Shown here one piece after another: positions 53,988 through 63,766 of a DNA stretch of 64,000 nt (position 1 is the first letter of the stretch; each line of letters begins with the position of its first letter). The stretch comes from Candidatus Paracaedibacter acanthamoebae (lineage in GTDB: Bacteria; Pseudomonadota; Alphaproteobacteria; Paracaedibacterales; Paracaedibacteraceae). Under the pieces are notes generated by a model that was given only the letters and a program-made list of their open reading frames with translations, was not told the DNA's origin and made no database searches. The stretch covers positions 2,161,690 to 2,225,689 of the forward strand of contig NZ_CP008941.1 of NCBI RefSeq assembly GCF_000742835.1, read 5' to 3'. The position numbers and the translations under genes were made by a program.

Positions 53988-55799
53988 ATGTCACCGCAAA
54001 AGAATGAAACGCCTTTAGAAATCTATAAAAATTTTACTCGTGAATGGCAAGATATTTGGGGAAAAGTCCTGGATGCTAATCAGCAATCATGGATGAATCA
54101 CTGGCAAGGGCCCTCTGCTACCGCACCCTATAAAAAAGGGATTGTCACAATATTTGATCCTGAGGTTGTCCAGCAAACGATGACGAAGGCAGCTCAAAAA
54201 ATATCTGAACGACCGGATCGGCTTATAGAAGTCCAAAAAGAGCACCTTAGAGATGTGATGGCAATTGTTAAGGAAGTGGGTGAGCAAATTAAGGGAGGGG
54301 AAGCCCATCCTATTGTTGAGGTCGATCCTCGCGATAAGCGATTTAAGAATGAAATTTGGCAAAAGAATCCAGCTTTCTTTTTCATGCAGCAATTATACCT
54401 GATTAATGCAAAATTGCTGCGTAATATGTTGGAACAAATTGAAGGGTTGGATGACCAAACTCTCAATAAGTTAGAATTTTACACAAGCCATTTGATTGAT
54501 GCCATGGCCCCGACTAACTTTCCGTTGACTAATCCCGATGTAATTCAACAAACCTATGAATCCAAAGGGGAAAATCTAATCCAAGGTTTTAAGAATTTTC
54601 TAAAGGATTCGGCCACCGGTTCTTTTAATATTAAAATGACAGATACGGAAGCGCTTCAACTGGGACGTGACATTGCCACCACCAAGGGTAAAGTGATTTA
54701 TCGCAATTCCTATCTTGAACTTATTCAATATAGCCCCAGCACAAAAACTGTCTATGAAAAGCCCATCTTAATTATTCCGCCGTGGATCAATAAGTTTTAT
54801 GTATTCGATTTGAAGCCTGAAAATTCCTTTGTTAAATGGGCAGTTGATCAAGGGTTTACACTGTTCATGGTGTCGTGGGCTAATCCTACTAAATGGCATG
54901 CTGATAAAACCATGTCCCATTATGTCTTAGACGGTGTTAAATCAGCCTTGGATTTTGTTCGCGACTATACAAAGCATGATACAATTAATGCAATTGGCTA
55001 TTGCACCGGTGGCGTTTTGCTGAATAGCTTACTGGCTTATCTAAAGGCTAAAGGTGAAAAACCCTTTGATGCAGTAACGGTTATTGCAGCCCCGATTGAC
55101 TTTAAAGAAGCGGGGGATCTGTTGGTCTATATATGCGACCAGCAGCTGAAAAAATTAGAAGCTCATGTGAAGAAGCGCGGTTATTTAGAAGGAAATGCCA
55201 TGGTGCAATCCTTTAATTTACTGCGTGCCAATGACTTAATCTGGTCATTCTATGTGAATAATTACTTGATGGGTAAAGAGCCAATGCCCTTTGATATGCT
55301 GCATTGGAATGGAGACGCAGTGCGTATGCCCGCGACTATGCATACTCGATTTTTACGCGATATGTATTTGGAAAATCGATTAATTCAACCGGGGGGTATT
55401 AAGATTGCCGATGTACCGGTTGATCTTACAACAATTGATTTGCCTATGTTTGTTATGGCTGCTCTTGATGATCACATTGCTCCATGGCGCGCTGTTTATC
55501 CGCTGACCCAAGCTGTGAAGCAGGCAGAAAAATTTGTCTTATCAGGGTCAGGTCATGTTGCCGGTGTGTTTAATCATCCCGCTAAGAATAAATATTACTT
55601 CATGGAAGCTGATAAATTTTATGAAACGGCTGATGAATGGCTAGAGCATGCCCAAAAGCATTCTGGCTCCTGGTGGCCAAGTTGGAAAAGTTGGATGGAA
55701 AAATATGCCGGAAAAAAAGTACCAGCGCCAAAAATTGACTCTAAAAAGGTTATTGCGAGTGCCCCTGGCGATTATGTAAGAGATCAAGGTCTTCACTAA
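53988..55799 (+). CDS. phaC: Class I poly(3-hydroxyalkanoate) synthase
   Basis: This 603-residue PHA synthase polymerises 3-hydroxyacyl-CoA into storage polyester. The lipase-like box GYCTGG carries the catalytic Cys339, and the later ALDDHIAPW and GSGHVAGVFNHP hold the Asp and His of the triad. The N-terminal domain (to about 200) is typical of class I enzymes, and length fits. No phaA, phaB or phasin gene is adjacent. The ATG is preceded by GAGG. Its presence suggests that the organism stores carbon. Confidence 0.93.
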   Translation: MSPQKNETPLEIYKNFTREWQDIWGKVLDANQQSWMNHWQGPSATAPYKKGIVTIFDPEVVQQTMTKAAQKISERPDRLIEVQKEHLRDVMAIVKEVGEQIKGGEAHPIVEVDPRDKRFKNEIWQKNPAFFFMQQLYLINAKLLRNMLEQIEGLDDQTLNKLEFYTSHLIDAMAPTNFPLTNPDVIQQTYESKGENLIQGFKNFLKDSATGSFNIKMTDTEALQLGRDIATTKGKVIYRNSYLELIQYSPSTKTVYEKPILIIPPWINKFYVFDLKPENSFVKWAVDQGFTLFMVSWANPTKWHADKTMSHYVLDGVKSALDFVRDYTKHDTINAIGYCTGGVLLNSLLAYLKAKGEKPFDAVTVIAAPIDFKEAGDLLVYICDQQLKKLEAHVKKRGYLEGNAMVQSFNLLRANDLIWSFYVNNYLMGKEPMPFDMLHWNGDAVRMPATMHTRFLRDMYLENRLIQPGGIKIADVPVDLTTIDLPMFVMAALDDHIAPWRAVYPLTQAVKQAEKFVLSGSGHVAGVFNHPAKNKYYFMEADKFYETADEWLEHAQKHSGSWWPSWKSWMEKYAGKKVPAPKIDSKKVIASAPGDYVRDQGLH

Positions 55800-55890
55800 A
55801 TCTTAACGAATAGAGGCCGTTAATAAAATATTAACTAGCTTAAAATATATTTATCCCTATACCACACCAAAATTATAAATGGAGTATAGG

Positions 55891-56298
55891 ATGAAAAGCC
55901 TTTTAATCGTTATTGGTCTCAAATTTACTTTATCTGCAAGCGTTTATGCAGGCCCCCATTACGACAATGCAGACACAATTAACCCCTTAGGGGGAATAGT
56001 TCAGATCTCTGAGCCCCCCTTTAAACCTTTAGAAACAGACAATCAAGCTTACGATGGACAGAATAATTTTAGTTCTGCCTCCCGGGAAGGAACAGCTTTA
56101 AGCCAAGAGAAAAGAGAGCAGTTAACGCGTCTCTATCACGGGATAATGGGATCTGATTTTATTTTTAAACAGTTTGATACAGAACGGCAAGCTCGCTATA
56201 TGCACGATAACTTTAAATATCATCAGTTTAATGAAGATATTGCTATAGAAGAAATTAAGGAAATTATCTTTGCTATTAAAATCCATCAGAATAAATGA
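55891..56298 (+). CDS. Small exported protein of unknown function
   Basis: This 135-residue protein has a signal peptide (KSLLIVIGLKFTLSASVYA, cut near residue 20). A Pro/Gly-containing spacer then leads to a helical C-terminal half (KREQLTRLYHGIMGSDFIFK). No family is recognised. The ATG at 55891 follows GGAG; an in-frame ATG at 55879 has no such site. It is downstream of phaC but separated by about 90 bases. Confidence 0.6.
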   Translation: MKSLLIVIGLKFTLSASVYAGPHYDNADTINPLGGIVQISEPPFKPLETDNQAYDGQNNFSSASREGTALSQEKREQLTRLYHGIMGSDFIFKQFDTERQARYMHDNFKYHQFNEDIAIEEIKEIIFAIKIHQNK

Positions 56299-56605
56299 GG
56301 GAAGAAAGGAGTCTCCGCGCTGTTTTTAGCAAAAAGCCAAGGATTAACGAGCAATAAAAAAGAACTCGGCTACTTCCATCAAATAAATCGAGTTCTCTTA
56401 TCTTTAGTAAAAATAGAAAATAATTTTTTAATAAAAGTGATAAAAATGTACAATAAAAACCATAAAAATTAAAATATTAGGAAAGGTTGAGAGGGTTAGG
56501 CTATAAATAAAAAGGCTTAAACTAAAGCCACCCGTCAGTCTTTAAAACTTAATCGCTTTAAAGGCAGTCAAGCTTCAAAAAAATACAATAAAAACTTTTA
56601 ATTAG
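56299..56605. other. Intergenic region with a hairpin
   Basis: There is no gene. An inverted repeat AGAACTCG / CGAGTTCT at 56361-56368 and 56389-56396 follows the exported-protein gene, with a 20-base loop and no T-run; it is at most a weak terminator. The right part should hold the promoter for the gene at 56606. Confidence 0.4.
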
Positions 56606-57148
56606 ATGAAAAATATGAAGAATAAACTTAATTTATTTATTTTATCCGTCTCTTTGCTCACTGCAGGATTATCTCACCTTTCTGATTGTTATGCAGCTGA
56701 CGTACTGCCGTCTGGGACAAGAGAAGTCTCCGAGCGTAAGACACTTGAAGCTTTTCAAGTAAGTGTTAATAATTTCAATCAGTTTTATGCTTACCAAGCT
56801 AGCCAGTGTTCTGAACTGCGAGAGCTAGAAAGCATGGGTAACCACACTCAGCGTGTAGAGAATATTTTTAATAATAATGATACCTATCTTAAAGAGAATG
56901 AGGATGAAAACACTATTTATTTTCGATTTTTATTAGCATATATTCGTGAGGGAGTTAAATGGGCTTATGCGGCTAATGGCCCTATTGATCAAGAGTGTGA
57001 AGCAGCCGAGGAGTATAATTTTAATGCAGTAAGTGCTCTTGAATACAGGGAAGAATCTTTTATAGAGGCGCCCATGCCCATTTTTACCTTATTTGAAAAG
57101 CTTGATCCCATCACCCGTAAGATTCTTAATTATTTAAATCAACATTAA
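56606..57148 (+). CDS. Exported protein of unknown function
   Basis: This 180-residue protein has a signal peptide (LFILSVSLLTAGLSHLSDCYA). Its mature part is acidic and helical, with three Cys residues in or near the mature domain (ASQCSELR, DQECEAAEEY and one at the signal end). No family is recognised. It may be related in role to the small exported protein just upstream, but the two do not look homologous. A good terminator follows at 57176-57225. Confidence 0.6.
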   Translation: MKNMKNKLNLFILSVSLLTAGLSHLSDCYAADVLPSGTREVSERKTLEAFQVSVNNFNQFYAYQASQCSELRELESMGNHTQRVENIFNNNDTYLKENEDENTIYFRFLLAYIREGVKWAYAANGPIDQECEAAEEYNFNAVSALEYREESFIEAPMPIFTLFEKLDPITRKILNYLNQH

Positions 57149-57175
57149 ATTTAATTAAAAATTTGTCTGTCTCAG

Positions 57176-57225
57176 GTGCACTTATGAAATGAGAATTACA
57201 ACTCATCATAAGTGCACACTTTTTT
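57176..57225 (+). terminator. Rho-independent terminator after the exported-protein gene
   Basis: GTGCACTTATG pairs with CATAAGTGCAC, and inside it ATGAG pairs with CTCAT around an eight-base loop. Seven Ts follow. It acts for the plus strand and lies just before the convergent MscS gene end at 57229. Confidence 0.85.
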
Positions 57226-57228
57226 CCT

Positions 57229-59433
57229 TTATTCATTAATACTCAGAATTTTCTGAGAGGGTGGGGGGTATAAATCTGCCGCCTCCATTTGTTTTTGTAG
57301 ATAGATATTGAACGCCTTAGCAAAACGGTTGCTAGGATCAGGCTTGATTTTGATAGAACCAGTGATATTGATGCCTGTATCTGTAATTTTATCAATCCCT
57401 GAAATTGCAAGGGGTTCAATGATCATTTTACCAAAGAGAGGATCCTTGCTGATGGCATTAAAGGTATGCTGAAGAATCGCTTGTGCTTCCACTATATTGG
57501 CTTTATGTGGTACCAAAAGATTTACTGAAAAACTTGTATAATCGCGAGAGCGGTTAATGATATTGTTCACTTCTGAAAAAGGAATCGTTTGAATGGCCCC
57601 ATCCCCATGGCGTAAGACAATACTTCTTAACGATAAAGATTCCACAGTGCCGGTGCTGGCTCCAATAGTTATAGTTTCCCCGACCGCGATATTTCCTTCC
57701 ATCAACGTCAAAACACCATTAATAATGTCTTTGACAAGGCTTTGAGCACCTAAAGAAATGGCAATACCAATCACGCCAAGGCTGTAAAGCATTGGGCGGA
57801 CATCTTGACCAAATTCCACCAGAATTAAAATAATGGCCATAATGGCTAACACCCAATGGGCAACACTATTGAGGATAGGGGTGACTGTTTTAACAAATTG
57901 CGATGATTCTATCAATTTCTTGCCCGCTACCCGACCGCGAATATGAGATTTAGCAATGTGATCGACCCAACCCCATAGGGTGCGAATAACAATAAGAATA
58001 ATCAAAACGGAAATAGCTTTGGCTAAAATAGGTTGGATCGTGGGAGAGGCTGCAAACTCAATGGGGTCCGCTCCCCAAGTTTCGAGGATCATTAATATAA
58101 AAAGTAAATGCCAGACCGTTTGTATAATGTTAGTGGTCGAGCCTTCAAGATAATTTAGGCCAATTTTAGAGCGTCTGGCCGGTTGAAGTTGAAGCTTAAT
58201 TTTTGTTTTGACAATCGTTTTATAAATCCAATTACGCCCGACTATAAATATAGCTGACAAAAGGATCGTTGTTAGCAGGGCTTTGGCTATCGATAAGGCT
58301 ACCAGATCCAGATTCACCATCCATAGGAAACAGCACGTGATGCTCACAGCTGCGATAATAATATGGAGTTTACGGAACACCATTTCAACCAATTTAGCGA
58401 GCAATAACGCAAATCCGCTGAGACTTTCTTCATCCGCTTCAAATTGTGACTTGATATATGTTTTATTTTTAATAACACCGATGACAATGAGACTGGTAAC
58501 ACCAAATCCAATAATTTTAAGCCATATATCAACGGCTAGGTCTCCCATTCCTAAGAGTGCCCCCGCTTCACCGAAAATTGCACCAATGATGATTGTTTGA
58601 ATGCCTGCTAAAGCAAACTGAAAACTCATGTTTTCTGCAACCGGTTCATTACCATTGACATCGGTGGCTTTTCCGCCAAATAAAACTCGGGTTAATAGCC
58701 ACATGGAACGAGCCATAATCACAATATTCATAAAAATAAAGCCACGATAGGTAATAATATTCCACTCAGATTGGGAGAGATAAATGATTAAATAACCCAC
58801 CAGACCAAACAAAATTAAGGGCGTAATATTTCTAAAAACATGAATATGCATCGTCCTAAAGCTGTATTCTTGAGGACGGTGGTGTAGTTTTAACCATCTG
58901 AGGAAACGTCGGACTATAATTTCTACAATAATGGCACACCCGAGCGCTGTCGTTAAAATCATAATCAGGATAAGCGTATTATGACGATAAGCCTCATCTG
59001 TTTTAAGTTGTATGAGGTGATCAGAAATTATATCGGGGAAATGCTTGGTTAATTTAATCGCATTAATAACAGCATCCGAGCCAATCTCAATGGCACCTGT
59101 TATTTTTGCGGATGCAATTTCTATAATCCCTTGCTCTTTTTCCGCTTCTTGTTTCAGAAAAGCAAGGCTCGATAAAACTTTAATAACCTTTGCCCGGTCC
59201 GTCTGATTTTCTAAAATCCGGACAGCATCTTTTAAGTCATTTATTTTGACAGTTAGGTCGCCCTTTTTATCAATAACCTTTTCCTTTTTACCCACCAAGG
59301 TTGAAAGCGTTCCCAGGATTTCATCTTTTTGTTGCGTTAGTTCGGCAGTATCATTTTTATTGTCCATATCCAGCGCAAGCAGGGGATGGGTGAAGAAAAT
59401 GCTAAGGAAGAAAATGAGACGGATTAGGAACAT
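57229..59433 (-). CDS. MscS-family mechanosensitive channel, large form
   Basis: This 734-residue protein starts with a signal-like segment and a periplasmic helical domain to about residue 150. About ten membrane helices follow, then the MscS pore region SLGVIGIAISLGAQSLVKDIINGVLTLME. The cytoplasmic beta domain (VGETITIGASTGTVESLSLRS) and the C-terminal cage are present. The layout resembles YbiO/YjeP-type large MscS channels, which protect against osmotic shock. It is monocistronic. Confidence 0.9.
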   Translation of the reverse strand: MFLIRLIFFLSIFFTHPLLALDMDNKNDTAELTQQKDEILGTLSTLVGKKEKVIDKKGDLTVKINDLKDAVRILENQTDRAKVIKVLSSLAFLKQEAEKEQGIIEIASAKITGAIEIGSDAVINAIKLTKHFPDIISDHLIQLKTDEAYRHNTLILIMILTTALGCAIIVEIIVRRFLRWLKLHHRPQEYSFRTMHIHVFRNITPLILFGLVGYLIIYLSQSEWNIITYRGFIFMNIVIMARSMWLLTRVLFGGKATDVNGNEPVAENMSFQFALAGIQTIIIGAIFGEAGALLGMGDLAVDIWLKIIGFGVTSLIVIGVIKNKTYIKSQFEADEESLSGFALLLAKLVEMVFRKLHIIIAAVSITCCFLWMVNLDLVALSIAKALLTTILLSAIFIVGRNWIYKTIVKTKIKLQLQPARRSKIGLNYLEGSTTNIIQTVWHLLFILMILETWGADPIEFAASPTIQPILAKAISVLIILIVIRTLWGWVDHIAKSHIRGRVAGKKLIESSQFVKTVTPILNSVAHWVLAIMAIILILVEFGQDVRPMLYSLGVIGIAISLGAQSLVKDIINGVLTLMEGNIAVGETITIGASTGTVESLSLRSIVLRHGDGAIQTIPFSEVNNIINRSRDYTSFSVNLLVPHKANIVEAQAILQHTFNAISKDPLFGKMIIEPLAISGIDKITDTGINITGSIKIKPDPSNRFAKAFNIYLQKQMEAADLYPPPSQKILSINE

Positions 59434-59905
59434 GCGTAACTCTATAAATTTGGAGGCTTGTCTTTAGGTTATCAGAAAATAGTTATACAAGTCTTAATCT
59501 AACTTGTTGAGGCGAGGTTTTCCTTCCCTTTGACCATCTTCTGGCACCCTTATCAGTTGAGAATTATTCTCCTGCACTCCCGGCTTCTATAATGGTTTTT
59601 TTAAAAATAAATCAAGATTACCTAATAGTGTAGTGGCTTATTTTAGGAATATCATTTCTTCAAGTAGATACATACAAGCGAATGCGATGAGCTAGGTTAA
59701 AAATTTATTGAGAATCTCGACGGCATACTTTGGTTTGGATGAAGGGCCCACCAAGAGCTAGTTTCAAATAGCTATTTTTTGCTTTTGAAACGCGATAAGC
59801 AAAGTCCCAAGACTCTCATTTTTTTAAAAAACAGAACGATGCATTTCCGAAAGATTTATTAACCGATGGATACTGCATCACTCCCTTTTCAGTGAGATGT
59901 CTAAT
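59434..59905. other. Intergenic region without a recognised gene
   Basis: No intact frame is supported. A short minus-strand stretch around 59690-59760 reads protein-like sequence (GPSSKPKYAVEILNKF) without a start and may be a remnant. Nothing else stands out; the region separates degP from the MscS gene and should contain the latter's promoter at its left end. Confidence 0.35.
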
Positions 59906-61693
59906 TTATGAGCTCTTCAGATCATCTTCGATCCGGGTTGTAATATAGACCATATCGCCACCACGGCTAATCAAGAAGGTAATATTCTTGCGCTTTAGGC
60001 GTTTTGCTTCCTCAACAGCCTTCACTAATTCTTCAGGAGATTTAATGTCGGCTTGGTTAACTTCAGTGATGACGTCGCCAAGACGTAAGATATTTGTGGC
60101 AGGACTTTCTTCACTGATGCCAACAATAACAGCGCCGGTCATGTCCTCTTTTATTTTATACTGCTGGGACAAGGGACCTGTAATTTTTGAAACCTTAAGC
60201 CCCAACACTTCAATAATATCTTGATTGGGCACGGTATCTTTTTTGTCTTTAGTTTCAGCTGCAACACCATCGCTCGAGGTTTCGAATTCACCTAGGGCAA
60301 CCTCAACATTGACCTCTTTGCCCTTGCGCCATAATTTGACTTTAACTTTTTTACCAACTTCAGTTTCACCTACCACCCGGGATAAGCGAGTTTTTTCGTT
60401 AATTTCCTTACCATCAAATTCTAAAATAATGTCGCCAGCTTCAATATTAGCAGCTGCTGCGGGACCCTTCGGGGTGACGGCACCGACAATGGCGCCCCGC
60501 GCCTTACCAAATCCTAAGCTTTCAGCCATCTCGTCTGTTACATTCTGAATACGAACACCCAACCAACCCCGTTTGGTACGACCATATTCAATCAGCTGAT
60601 CTAAGGTTTCTTTAACCAGGTTAGATGGGATCGCAAAACCAATTCCAACATTTCCCCCACTCGGAGAGAAAATAGCTGTGTTGACACCAATAATTTTACC
60701 TTCTAGATCAAACAGAGGCCCGCCCGAGTTCCCCATATTGATAGGAGCATCGTGCTGCATAAAATCATCGACATACTCACTGAGTCTACTTTTAGCAGTT
60801 CCCCGCACACCAATATTTCTTGAGCGGTTAGAGATGATGCCGGATGTGACGGTGCTGCCTAGCCCAAACGGATTGCCGATAGCAATACAGCGATCCCCGA
60901 CATTTACTTTGTTGGAATCGCCCCATTCAACAGCTTTCAAATTTCTTTTATCTTCTGGCAAGCTATTCAATTTGACTCGCAACATGGCTAAGTCAGTTCT
61001 TTCGTCAACAGCTTGAATCGAGGCTTCGAGTTCTGCCCCCTCATGTAAGACAATGGTAATTTTCTTTGCTTCGGCGACGACATGGAAGTTTGTTAAAACA
61101 TAGGCGTAAGCATCATCACCTTTTGGTTGAACCTTGACGATGAATCCGGATCCTAACGATTGGACGCGTTTAGGTTTATCTTGTTGTTCAAAGAAATCCT
61201 TGAAAAGATCTTCAAAGGGGGAGCCGGGGGGGAGTTGAGGCATATTTCTGTCACGCCCTTCAAGAATCTGTGTCGTCGATACATTTACAACAGATGGGAT
61301 CGTCTTTTCTGCAACGTCTGCAAAGCCTTTGGTTATATCATAATGACCATCGCCTGTTTTACTTCTTGCTTCTTTTTTGATCTCTTCTTTGATCTCTTCC
61401 TTAACTTCTTCGCCGATCTTTTTTTTGATCTCTTCTTTAAGGGCTTCATCGATCTTTTTTTTGATCTCTTCTTTAAGGGCTTCGTCGATCCTTTTTTTAA
61501 TCTCTTCTTTAAGGGCTTCTTTTATTTCTTCTGTAATACCTGCTTTTTTAAAGTCTTCCTTGGTGACGCCAGCTAATTGTTTGCCAGATTCTTTCTTGTC
61601 GTCAATTTTAGCCGATAAAGCATGAGCTGATGATGTAAGAACCACTGATGAGATTAGCAACGATGTTGTTAAAAACAATCGTATTTTAGACAT
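59906..61693 (-). CDS. DegP/HtrA-type periplasmic serine protease with N-terminal helical repeats
   Basis: This 595-residue protein has a signal peptide (LFLTTSLLISSVVLTSSAHA). A charged segment of 12-residue repeats (about 54-105) precedes a trypsin-like domain with His204 (TNFHVV), Asp234 (ERTDLAML) and Ser323 (MGNSGGP), then two PDZ domains. DegP proteases degrade or refold damaged envelope proteins. The helical repeat insert is not a normal part of DegP and may promote oligomerisation or partner contact. It lies downstream of hflK and hflC, as in many proteobacteria. Confidence 0.92.
   Translation of the reverse strand: MSKIRLFLTTSLLISSVVLTSSAHALSAKIDDKKESGKQLAGVTKEDFKKAGITEEIKEALKEEIKKRIDEALKEEIKKKIDEALKEEIKKKIGEEVKEEIKEEIKKEARSKTGDGHYDITKGFADVAEKTIPSVVNVSTTQILEGRDRNMPQLPPGSPFEDLFKDFFEQQDKPKRVQSLGSGFIVKVQPKGDDAYAYVLTNFHVVAEAKKITIVLHEGAELEASIQAVDERTDLAMLRVKLNSLPEDKRNLKAVEWGDSNKVNVGDRCIAIGNPFGLGSTVTSGIISNRSRNIGVRGTAKSRLSEYVDDFMQHDAPINMGNSGGPLFDLEGKIIGVNTAIFSPSGGNVGIGFAIPSNLVKETLDQLIEYGRTKRGWLGVRIQNVTDEMAESLGFGKARGAIVGAVTPKGPAAAANIEAGDIILEFDGKEINEKTRLSRVVGETEVGKKVKVKLWRKGKEVNVEVALGEFETSSDGVAAETKDKKDTVPNQDIIEVLGLKVSKITGPLSQQYKIKEDMTGAVIVGISEESPATNILRLGDVITEVNQADIKSPEELVKAVEEAKRLKRKNITFLISRGGDMVYITTRIEDDLKSS
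61378..61520 (-). repeat. 36-bp repeats encoding an amphipathic helix in degP
   Basis: The sequence encodes EALKEEIKKRID, EALKEEIKKKID and EALKEEIKKKIG in series, then a decaying fourth unit EEVKEEIKEEIKKEA. The 12-residue spacing and the alternating charge suggest a long single helix or coiled coil between the signal peptide and the protease domain. Confidence 0.85.
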
Positions 61694-61719
61694 TTTTTAT
61701 CCCTCTTCCCCTAATTTGA

Positions 61720-62595
61720 TTAGCGTAAAACGCGTTCTGGATGGCTAAAGTATTTGAATAGATCGCTCTCTGTTGACAGAACAAGTGTAGTCTCTGATCC
61801 AACAATGGCATCATAAGTTTCCATGGATTTGTAAAATCCATAAAATTCAGGATCTTTGCCCATGGTTTCCGCAATGGTTGCAATAGCCTTAGCATCCCCT
61901 TCACCCCGGAGAATTTGTGCATCACGACTGGCTTCAGCCAAGAGGATGGTTCGCTCTTTTTCTGCCGTTGAGCGAATTTCTTGTGCTTTTTCATCACCAT
62001 TCGCCCGATTTTGCTTAGCATAGCGCTGCAAATCAGCATTCATCCGATTAAAAACAGCCGGTCTGTTTTCAGGTGGTAATTCTGTTCTCACAATTCTCAA
62101 ATCAATGATCTCAAGACCAAGACCCTTTGTCAAAGCTTTAACTTCGGTATTGATTTGATGCATAATTTTTGACCGTTTCTCTGATAACAATTCACGCAAT
62201 TCAACTTTACCTAAAACGTTGCGAACTGTAGAACCAACCAATGCTTCTAGACGGCGTGCTGTCCCAAATTCATTGGCAGGCTTAACAGATTTAAAGAATT
62301 GGATTGGGTCATTGATGCGATACCGTGTATACGTGTCTACGCGCACGCGTTTTTGATCGCCAAGCGTAATATCAGTGGCTGGTAAATCAAAATCCATAAC
62401 GCGCTTTTCGTAAATGGTCACTTCTTGAATAAACGGAATTTTAATTTTAAGGCCAGGATCTTGAATGACGCGGCGCAATTCACCAAATTGCAAGACAATC
62501 GCTTGTTGAGTTTGGCTAACAATAAATAAGGAACTACCTAAAATAAGAAGCACCCCAAAGAGGGCTGCGAAGAACCCAATAGAACGGTTTGACAT
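61720..62595 (-). CDS. hflC: HflC, SPFH-family regulator of FtsH
   Basis: This 291-residue membrane protein has an N-terminal membrane helix, then an SPFH/band-7 domain (QAIVLQFGELRRVIQDPGLKI and following). A helical C-terminal part contains AEASRDAQILRGEGDAKA. With HflK it forms a complex that modulates the FtsH protease. Its start overlaps the hflK stop by one base, confirming the operon hflK-hflC-degP. Confidence 0.95.
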   Translation of the reverse strand: MSNRSIGFFAALFGVLLILGSSLFIVSQTQQAIVLQFGELRRVIQDPGLKIKIPFIQEVTIYEKRVMDFDLPATDITLGDQKRVRVDTYTRYRINDPIQFFKSVKPANEFGTARRLEALVGSTVRNVLGKVELRELLSEKRSKIMHQINTEVKALTKGLGLEIIDLRIVRTELPPENRPAVFNRMNADLQRYAKQNRANGDEKAQEIRSTAEKERTILLAEASRDAQILRGEGDAKAIATIAETMGKDPEFYGFYKSMETYDAIVGSETTLVLSTESDLFKYFSHPERVLR

Positions 62596-63707
62596 TATTG
62601 ACCTCCCTCTGTTTTTTTTGATTTAGCTATTTCATTAACAGGAAGATACGGTAAAACTCCTTGAGACGCTTTTGGATCAAAAATGTAAGTTTTTGCTTTA
62701 GCAAGGTTGCGTTGCATATTTTCCAGAAAAAATCGTTTAATGGCAACAGCTTTATTTTTATTGTAAGAGGCCAATACTTGCTTAAAGCGTGAAGCCTCAC
62801 CATCTGCCTCTGCAATCTTCGCATCGCGATAAGCCTCAGCATCTTGAAGGGTCTGAACCGCCTGACCCCGAGCCCGCGGTAAGATATCGTTTCGATATCC
62901 TTGGGCTTCGGCTTGGGCCCGTTCCGCATCGGTTAATGACGCCTGTAAGTCACTAAAAGACGCAACAACTTCAGTGGGAGGGGCAACGCGTTGGAGTTGG
63001 ACGTTGAGAATATTAATTCCCAATTTGTATTGGTCCATCAATTTCTGGACTGCATCGCGGGTTTGGGATCCAATTTCTTCACGCTTTTTAGTCAAGGCAT
63101 CCCGAGCATTCATTTGACCAATGATTTCCCGTAAAACGCTCTCAGTTGCAATTTTAATGGTGGTGTCGGGTGTGCGGGCCGTGAACAAATAATCCGGCAA
63201 ATCTTTAATGTTCCAAAAAACCGTAAAGTTAGTATGCACGACGTTTTCATCGCCGGTCAAAATCAAGGATTCGTCTGAATCGCTGCTGGCACGGCCATGG
63301 ATGGTTCCATCAATGGTATTTTGAGCACTGACGCTTTTGACCACATGTTGCTCGATGGGGGTCGGCAAGTGAAAGTTCAAGCCCGGTTGTCCCATCCGAA
63401 CCATTTGACCAAATCTTAAGACAACAGCTTCATCACCCTCTTGGACAAAGTAAAAACCGGTCGACAACCATAAGCCTGCAACCCCGACAGCAACAAGTCC
63501 AATAAGCTTTTTTGGAGAGCGATTGTTATTCTTAAATCCGCCCCCTTTTCCACCAAAGGAATCCTTAATGCGCTGGCGAATTTGATCGATGGTCTTATCA
63601 ATATCAATGCCTCCGTTATTGGATGTGTTGTTCTTGTCTTCTGAAGACGGCTTTCCCTCGGGAGCGCCCCAAGGATTACGTGGACGATCATTAAATAACC
63701 AAATCAT
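62595..63707 (-). CDS. hflK: HflK, SPFH-family regulator of FtsH
   Basis: This 370-residue protein has a Pro/Gly/Asn-rich cytoplasmic N-terminus (RPRNPWGAP, GGKGGGFKNNN) and a single membrane helix (LIGLVAVGVAGLWLSTGFYF). An SPFH domain (EGDEAVVLRFGQMVRMGQPG) and a helical tail follow. It is the partner of HflC in the FtsH complex. It is first in the hflK-hflC-degP operon, divergent from the Mrp gene. Confidence 0.95.
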   Translation of the reverse strand: MIWLFNDRPRNPWGAPEGKPSSEDKNNTSNNGGIDIDKTIDQIRQRIKDSFGGKGGGFKNNNRSPKKLIGLVAVGVAGLWLSTGFYFVQEGDEAVVLRFGQMVRMGQPGLNFHLPTPIEQHVVKSVSAQNTIDGTIHGRASSDSDESLILTGDENVVHTNFTVFWNIKDLPDYLFTARTPDTTIKIATESVLREIIGQMNARDALTKKREEIGSQTRDAVQKLMDQYKLGINILNVQLQRVAPPTEVVASFSDLQASLTDAERAQAEAQGYRNDILPRARGQAVQTLQDAEAYRDAKIAEADGEASRFKQVLASYNKNKAVAIKRFFLENMQRNLAKAKTYIFDPKASQGVLPYLPVNEIAKSKKTEGGQ

Positions 63708-63766
63708 GCTTTTATCTTGAATATAATACTCTATATTGACTATATAACAATCATTACCTCATAACA

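Noticed and set aside
59870-59905. Inverted repeat near the degP stop
   Set aside because: The paired arms are short with a bulge and there is no T-run on either strand, so a terminator is not supported.
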